DNA of 8,913 nucleotides, taken from contig DUCW01000144.1 in assembly GCA_012959595.1 (NCBI GenBank), positions 9,101 through 18,013 on the forward strand, given 5' to 3'. Under the pieces are notes generated by a model that was given only the letters and a program-made list of their open reading frames with translations, had not been told where the DNA came from and made no database searches. Of this stretch, positions 6,870 to 8,913 are shown one piece after another (the stretch's first letter is position 1; each line of letters opens with the position of its first letter). Both the position numbers and the translations under genes were made by a program. The stretch is from Gemmatimonadota bacterium (lineage in GTDB: Bacteria; Gemmatimonadota; Gemmatimonadetes; Longimicrobiales; Gaopeijiaceae).

Positions 6870-6872
6870 TAC

Positions 6873-7973
6873 TTGGTGTCTGACGTTTCTTGGTGTGAGG
6901 TTCGAGGTGTCCAGGTGGTGAGACATCAAGGTGATCCTGTTAAAGAGTACAGGGATGCGGTAAATACTGTAGCCGTAAGAGATCGGAGTCATAGGGGTAG
7001 AATAAGGGTAGACGGGAAGACTCCAGTGGCTGCCCTGCAGGGCATCTTAACTGGGCGTATGCCCGTTGCCCCAGTTCAATCAACTGAGTTCGTTTGGAAG
7101 GGAAAAAGCTTTTATTCGGCGGTCCTAACTCCAAAAGCAAGAGTAGTGACTGATTTGAGAATTATGTGGGGTAGTCATCATTCAGAACAGGAAACCTTAT
7201 TTTTAGATGTCCCCTATATCGGAGTGACTCCATTCATTGAGTATCTCAGAAGAACAGTTCCTCCTCGGCTCGCGACATTTGAAGACATAACTGAGCAAAC
7301 TGGACTTTTAAGCTTTGTGGGTCCAGAGGCGACAAAGATTGTCGCTAAGTTTTTGTTGAGGTCCAACAATCAAACCGCGTTACTGAATGACTGTGAGCAT
7401 GGTGACTATATATTGTCGAATCTGGATGGTGGTGACATTCGTATTGTGAGAATGGAAGAAGTATCGGTTGGTGGCTGGAACGTTTTTTCATCAAAGAAAA
7501 ATGTCAGAGATCTTTGGGCACGGTTAAAAAGTGCTAGGGTTCAGGCTTTTGGTGCAAGTGTTTGGGAAATCTTAAGGGTAGAAGCGGGGGTCCCAGCTTT
7601 TGGCCAGGACATAGGAGATTCTAATATTTTTCCAGAAACTGGTTTGGTGGATAAGGCGGTTGATCATAATAAAGGTTGCTATACTGGCCAAGAAATAGTT
7701 GTACGGGTTAGGGACAGAGGTCATATAAATCGTCTTCTCAGCGGATTTCGTTTGCATGGAGAAGTGCTCCCTGGGGTTGGAGAAAGATTGTTTGTAGAAG
7801 GTAGGGAGGTTGGTTGGTTGACCAGCGTTGCTGAGTCACCGCGGGCTGGTGGCACTGTGGCGTTAGGGTACCTGCGGCAGGATCTACGGCAGAGCGATGT
7901 TATTACTGTTGGGCCTTCTAGTAAATTTCAGGCTACCGCGATTTCACTAGGTCCAAATTGGTTGGAATTCTAA
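6873..7973 (+). CDS. ygfZ: YgfZ/GcvT-like folate-binding protein (Fe-S cluster maintenance)
   Basis: The product belongs to the GcvT-fold family of tetrahydrofolate-binding proteins. It carries the YgfZ signature KGCYTGQE at residues 267-274, whose cysteine is important for the role of YgfZ in building or repairing certain Fe-S enzymes in E. coli. The N-terminal part, GDPVKEYRDAV...VRDRSHRGRIRVDG (20-48), matches the start of the GcvT/YgfZ fold. A C-terminal barrel follows the signature (RVRDRGHINRLLSGFRLHG, then GEVGWLTS-like residues near 311-318 and ALGYLR). I chose TTG 6873, or GTG 6876 one codon on, because of the AGGAGAAGG site. This gives about 366 residues, in the family range; starting at ATG 6657 would add 72 residues without recognisable similarity and overlap selD. 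True aminomethyltransferase activity is unlikely given the YgfZ motif. The likely client Fe-S enzyme is not known. Confidence 0.87.
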   Translation: MVSDVSWCEVRGVQVVRHQGDPVKEYRDAVNTVAVRDRSHRGRIRVDGKTPVAALQGILTGRMPVAPVQSTEFVWKGKSFYSAVLTPKARVVTDLRIMWGSHHSEQETLFLDVPYIGVTPFIEYLRRTVPPRLATFEDITEQTGLLSFVGPEATKIVAKFLLRSNNQTALLNDCEHGDYILSNLDGGDIRIVRMEEVSVGGWNVFSSKKNVRDLWARLKSARVQAFGASVWEILRVEAGVPAFGQDIGDSNIFPETGLVDKAVDHNKGCYTGQEIVVRVRDRGHINRLLSGFRLHGEVLPGVGERLFVEGREVGWLTSVAESPRAGGTVALGYLRQDLRQSDVITVGPSSKFQATAISLGPNWLEF

Positions 7974-7974
7974 C

Positions 7975-7990
7975 GGTTTTGGTCAAAACC
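7975..7990 (+). other. Small hairpin immediately after the ygfZ-like stop codon
   Basis: GGTTTT-GGTC-AAAACC forms a perfect 6-bp stem starting two bases after the TAA. It is A/T-rich and not followed by a T run, so it is a poor intrinsic terminator. It may be a weak 3'-end structure or chance. The rest of the 153-bp spacer to the Skp gene shows no convincing promoter pair. Confidence 0.3.
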
Positions 7991-8126
7991 TAGGCTTTGC
8001 AGTAAGATGAAGTCTCAAGTAGAAATAATTCCAACCAGGTAGATCAGATTAGTCCTCTCTGCTATTTTGGTGCAGCGTAGTGATGTATTTTAGGTATACA
8101 AAATGCTTTGTTAGAAGGAGTGTCTC

Positions 8127-8681
8127 ATGCGGATCAGAGGTGGTTTAGGGAAAAGTATGTTCTGTGGGGGGGTCTGTGGGCTTGTCTTGATGTTCACAGG
8201 CTCACCACTACTTGCACAAGAGTCTGCCGGACCTAAGGTGGGAGTCTTTGATGGAGAAAGAGTTTTGGCTGAGTCCGAAATGGGCCAAGAAGCAGTTGCA
8301 TTGCTAAGTCAGCTACAAGAGCAGCGTGTGGCAGAGTTGCAGGCCCAACAGGCTGAGATTAACACCATTAGACAACAGGCTTTATCAGCGGCTCCTGGAA
8401 CGGTGGAGGCGGCCCAGCTAGAAAGGCAGATGGAAGATAGGAGCTTACAGTACCAACGTCTCGAACAGGATGTACAACAGGAGTTGGGACAGAGGCAAGC
8501 AGAACTTATAGAGCCCATCACTCAGATGGTTCGTCAAATAATTGACACCATGGGCAGAGAAGAAGGCTATGTGCTGATCTTCAATATGGCTCAAAGTGGA
8601 TTGGTTTATTTTGACGCTACTATAGAAGTCACAGAAGAAATTATAAGACGAATTAACGTTGTTAATGCAGGTAGTCAGTAA
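8127..8681 (+). CDS. skp: Skp/OmpH-family periplasmic chaperone
   Basis: Skp is a trimeric periplasmic chaperone that holds unfolded outer-membrane proteins on their way to the BAM complex. The 184-residue product has an N-terminal signal peptide: basic MRIRGGLGK, then a hydrophobic core through LLA, with likely cleavage after Ala30 before QES. Next is the family's opening strand KVGVFDGERVLAES (37-50). A long Gln/Glu-rich helical stretch (about 52-125) should form the coiled-coil tentacles. The closing segment EGYVLIFNMAQSGLVYFD (146-163) and a terminal amphipathic helix ITxxIIRRIN-like (to 176) complete the trimer body. AGGAG (8116-8120) lies 6 nt before the ATG, a strong start. In many bacteria skp sits between bamA and lpxD; here neither is visible, since a YgfZ-like gene precedes it and an unidentified exported protein follows. 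Confidence 0.9.
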   Translation: MRIRGGLGKSMFCGGVCGLVLMFTGSPLLAQESAGPKVGVFDGERVLAESEMGQEAVALLSQLQEQRVAELQAQQAEINTIRQQALSAAPGTVEAAQLERQMEDRSLQYQRLEQDVQQELGQRQAELIEPITQMVRQIIDTMGREEGYVLIFNMAQSGLVYFDATIEVTEEIIRRINVVNAGSQ

Positions 8682-8762
8682 TTTTTCTGTCGGGCATACT
8701 GACCCAGGAGGCCCAACGATATCATTATCATCTTTCAATCTCAGGGATGATTGTTTGTAGTC

Positions 8763-8769
8763 GGAGAGG
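8763..8769 (+). promoter_or_regulatory. Ribosome binding site for the last, truncated gene
   Basis: GGAGAGG lies 5 nt before TTG 8775. It supports a TTG start in a frame that stays open to the window edge and encodes a signal-peptide-like sequence. Confidence 0.55.
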
Positions 8770-8774
8770 TTGGG

Positions 8775-8913
8775 TTGAATAACTATAAGATTCATATTAA
8801 TAGTCTGGTCGGTTGCCTACTAATATTTGGGTTGTCGAGTAGCCCTAATCCCTTGTCTGGACAGATTGTAGGAGGCGTGTTTATTGAACGTGGTCTGGAA
8901 TCATCCGGAGACA
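8775..8913 (+). CDS. Probable exported protein, N-terminus only (3' truncated by window)
   Basis: I do not recognise the family. From the TTG start the 46 visible codons begin MNNYKIHINSLVGCLLIFGL (initiator read as Met), followed by SSSPNPLSGQIVGG. This has the layout of a signal peptide: a short polar start with Lys5, a hydrophobic core at about 11-20, then a small/polar region with a possible cleavage site near SGQ (29-31). A good ribosome binding site supports the start. There are 93 bp between the Skp stop codon and this TTG with no clear terminator, so co-transcription with skp is possible. An envelope or periplasmic role would fit the neighbour, but this is inference. Confidence 0.55.
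   Translation, partial: MNNYKIHINSLVGCLLIFGLSSSPNPLSGQIVGGVFIERGLESSGD

Larger units (their letters stand above)
6669..6872. other. Divergent intergenic region between selD and the YgfZ-like gene
   Basis: This interval of about 204 bp should hold promoters for both divergent genes. Next to selD it is A/T-rich (6674-6702). An imperfect inverted repeat occupies 6717-6743. A perfect TTGACA (6742-6747, plus) has no acceptable -10 box 16-18 bp downstream. The plus-strand frame of the YgfZ-like gene is open throughout, but its translation shows no family resemblance, so I treat it as leader and not coding. Confidence 0.45.

Noticed and set aside
7975..7990. Rho-independent terminator after the YgfZ-like gene
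   Set aside because: The stem is short and A/T-rich and is not followed by a T run.

Overview
The window is one ordinary-looking bacterial chromosome segment of moderate base composition (mid-40s % GC by eye). It comes from a diderm (outer-membrane) bacterium, because it carries a Skp/OmpH periplasmic chaperone with a signal peptide. The organism also decodes UGA as selenocysteine (Sec), because its selD gene contains an in-frame UGA. I cannot name the phylum. I see no insertion sequences, tRNAs, rRNAs, CRISPR arrays or phage genes.

Layout: 1-1158 (+) is the C-terminal part of an ETF:quinone oxidoreductase cut off by the window edge. It is convergent with a gamma-glutamyltransferase-family hydrolase on the minus strand (1214-2803). 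A 305-bp divergent spacer follows. Then comes an ATP-dependent Lon protease on the plus strand, split into an N-domain ORF (3109-3681) and an AAA+/protease ORF (3678-5579) by a frame break near 3651. Convergent with lon, 30 bp away, is selD on the minus strand (5610-6668). Divergent from selD is a YgfZ/GcvT-like folate-binding gene (about 6873-7973), then a Skp/OmpH gene (8127-8681). The last gene (from 8775) has a good ribosome binding site and a signal-peptide-like start and runs off the window.

The main result is in selD. The longest uninterrupted reading frame starts at an internal Met (6584), but the conserved N-terminus lies upstream, across an in-frame TGA at 6602-6600. Reading through that TGA gives LTQLSHGAG-U-ACK, which matches the SelD catalytic loop with Sec at the position of E. 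coli Cys17. Just downstream is a perfect stem with the loop GGTCC. Its core resembles the E. coli fdhF SECIS element, and a second perfect hairpin abuts it. SelD, which makes selenophosphate for Sec synthesis, therefore appears to be a selenoprotein itself.

Other points of note: the Lon frame break, a roughly 30-residue acidic/Ser/Gly insert before the Lon Walker A motif, a Ser in place of the fourth Fe-S cysteine of ETF-QO, and a GGT-family enzyme that keeps its nucleophile but lacks several classical gamma-glutamyl-binding residues. The neighbouring genes do not form an obvious single pathway. ETF-QO and YgfZ are both linked to Fe-S proteins, and Lon and Skp are both protein quality-control factors.
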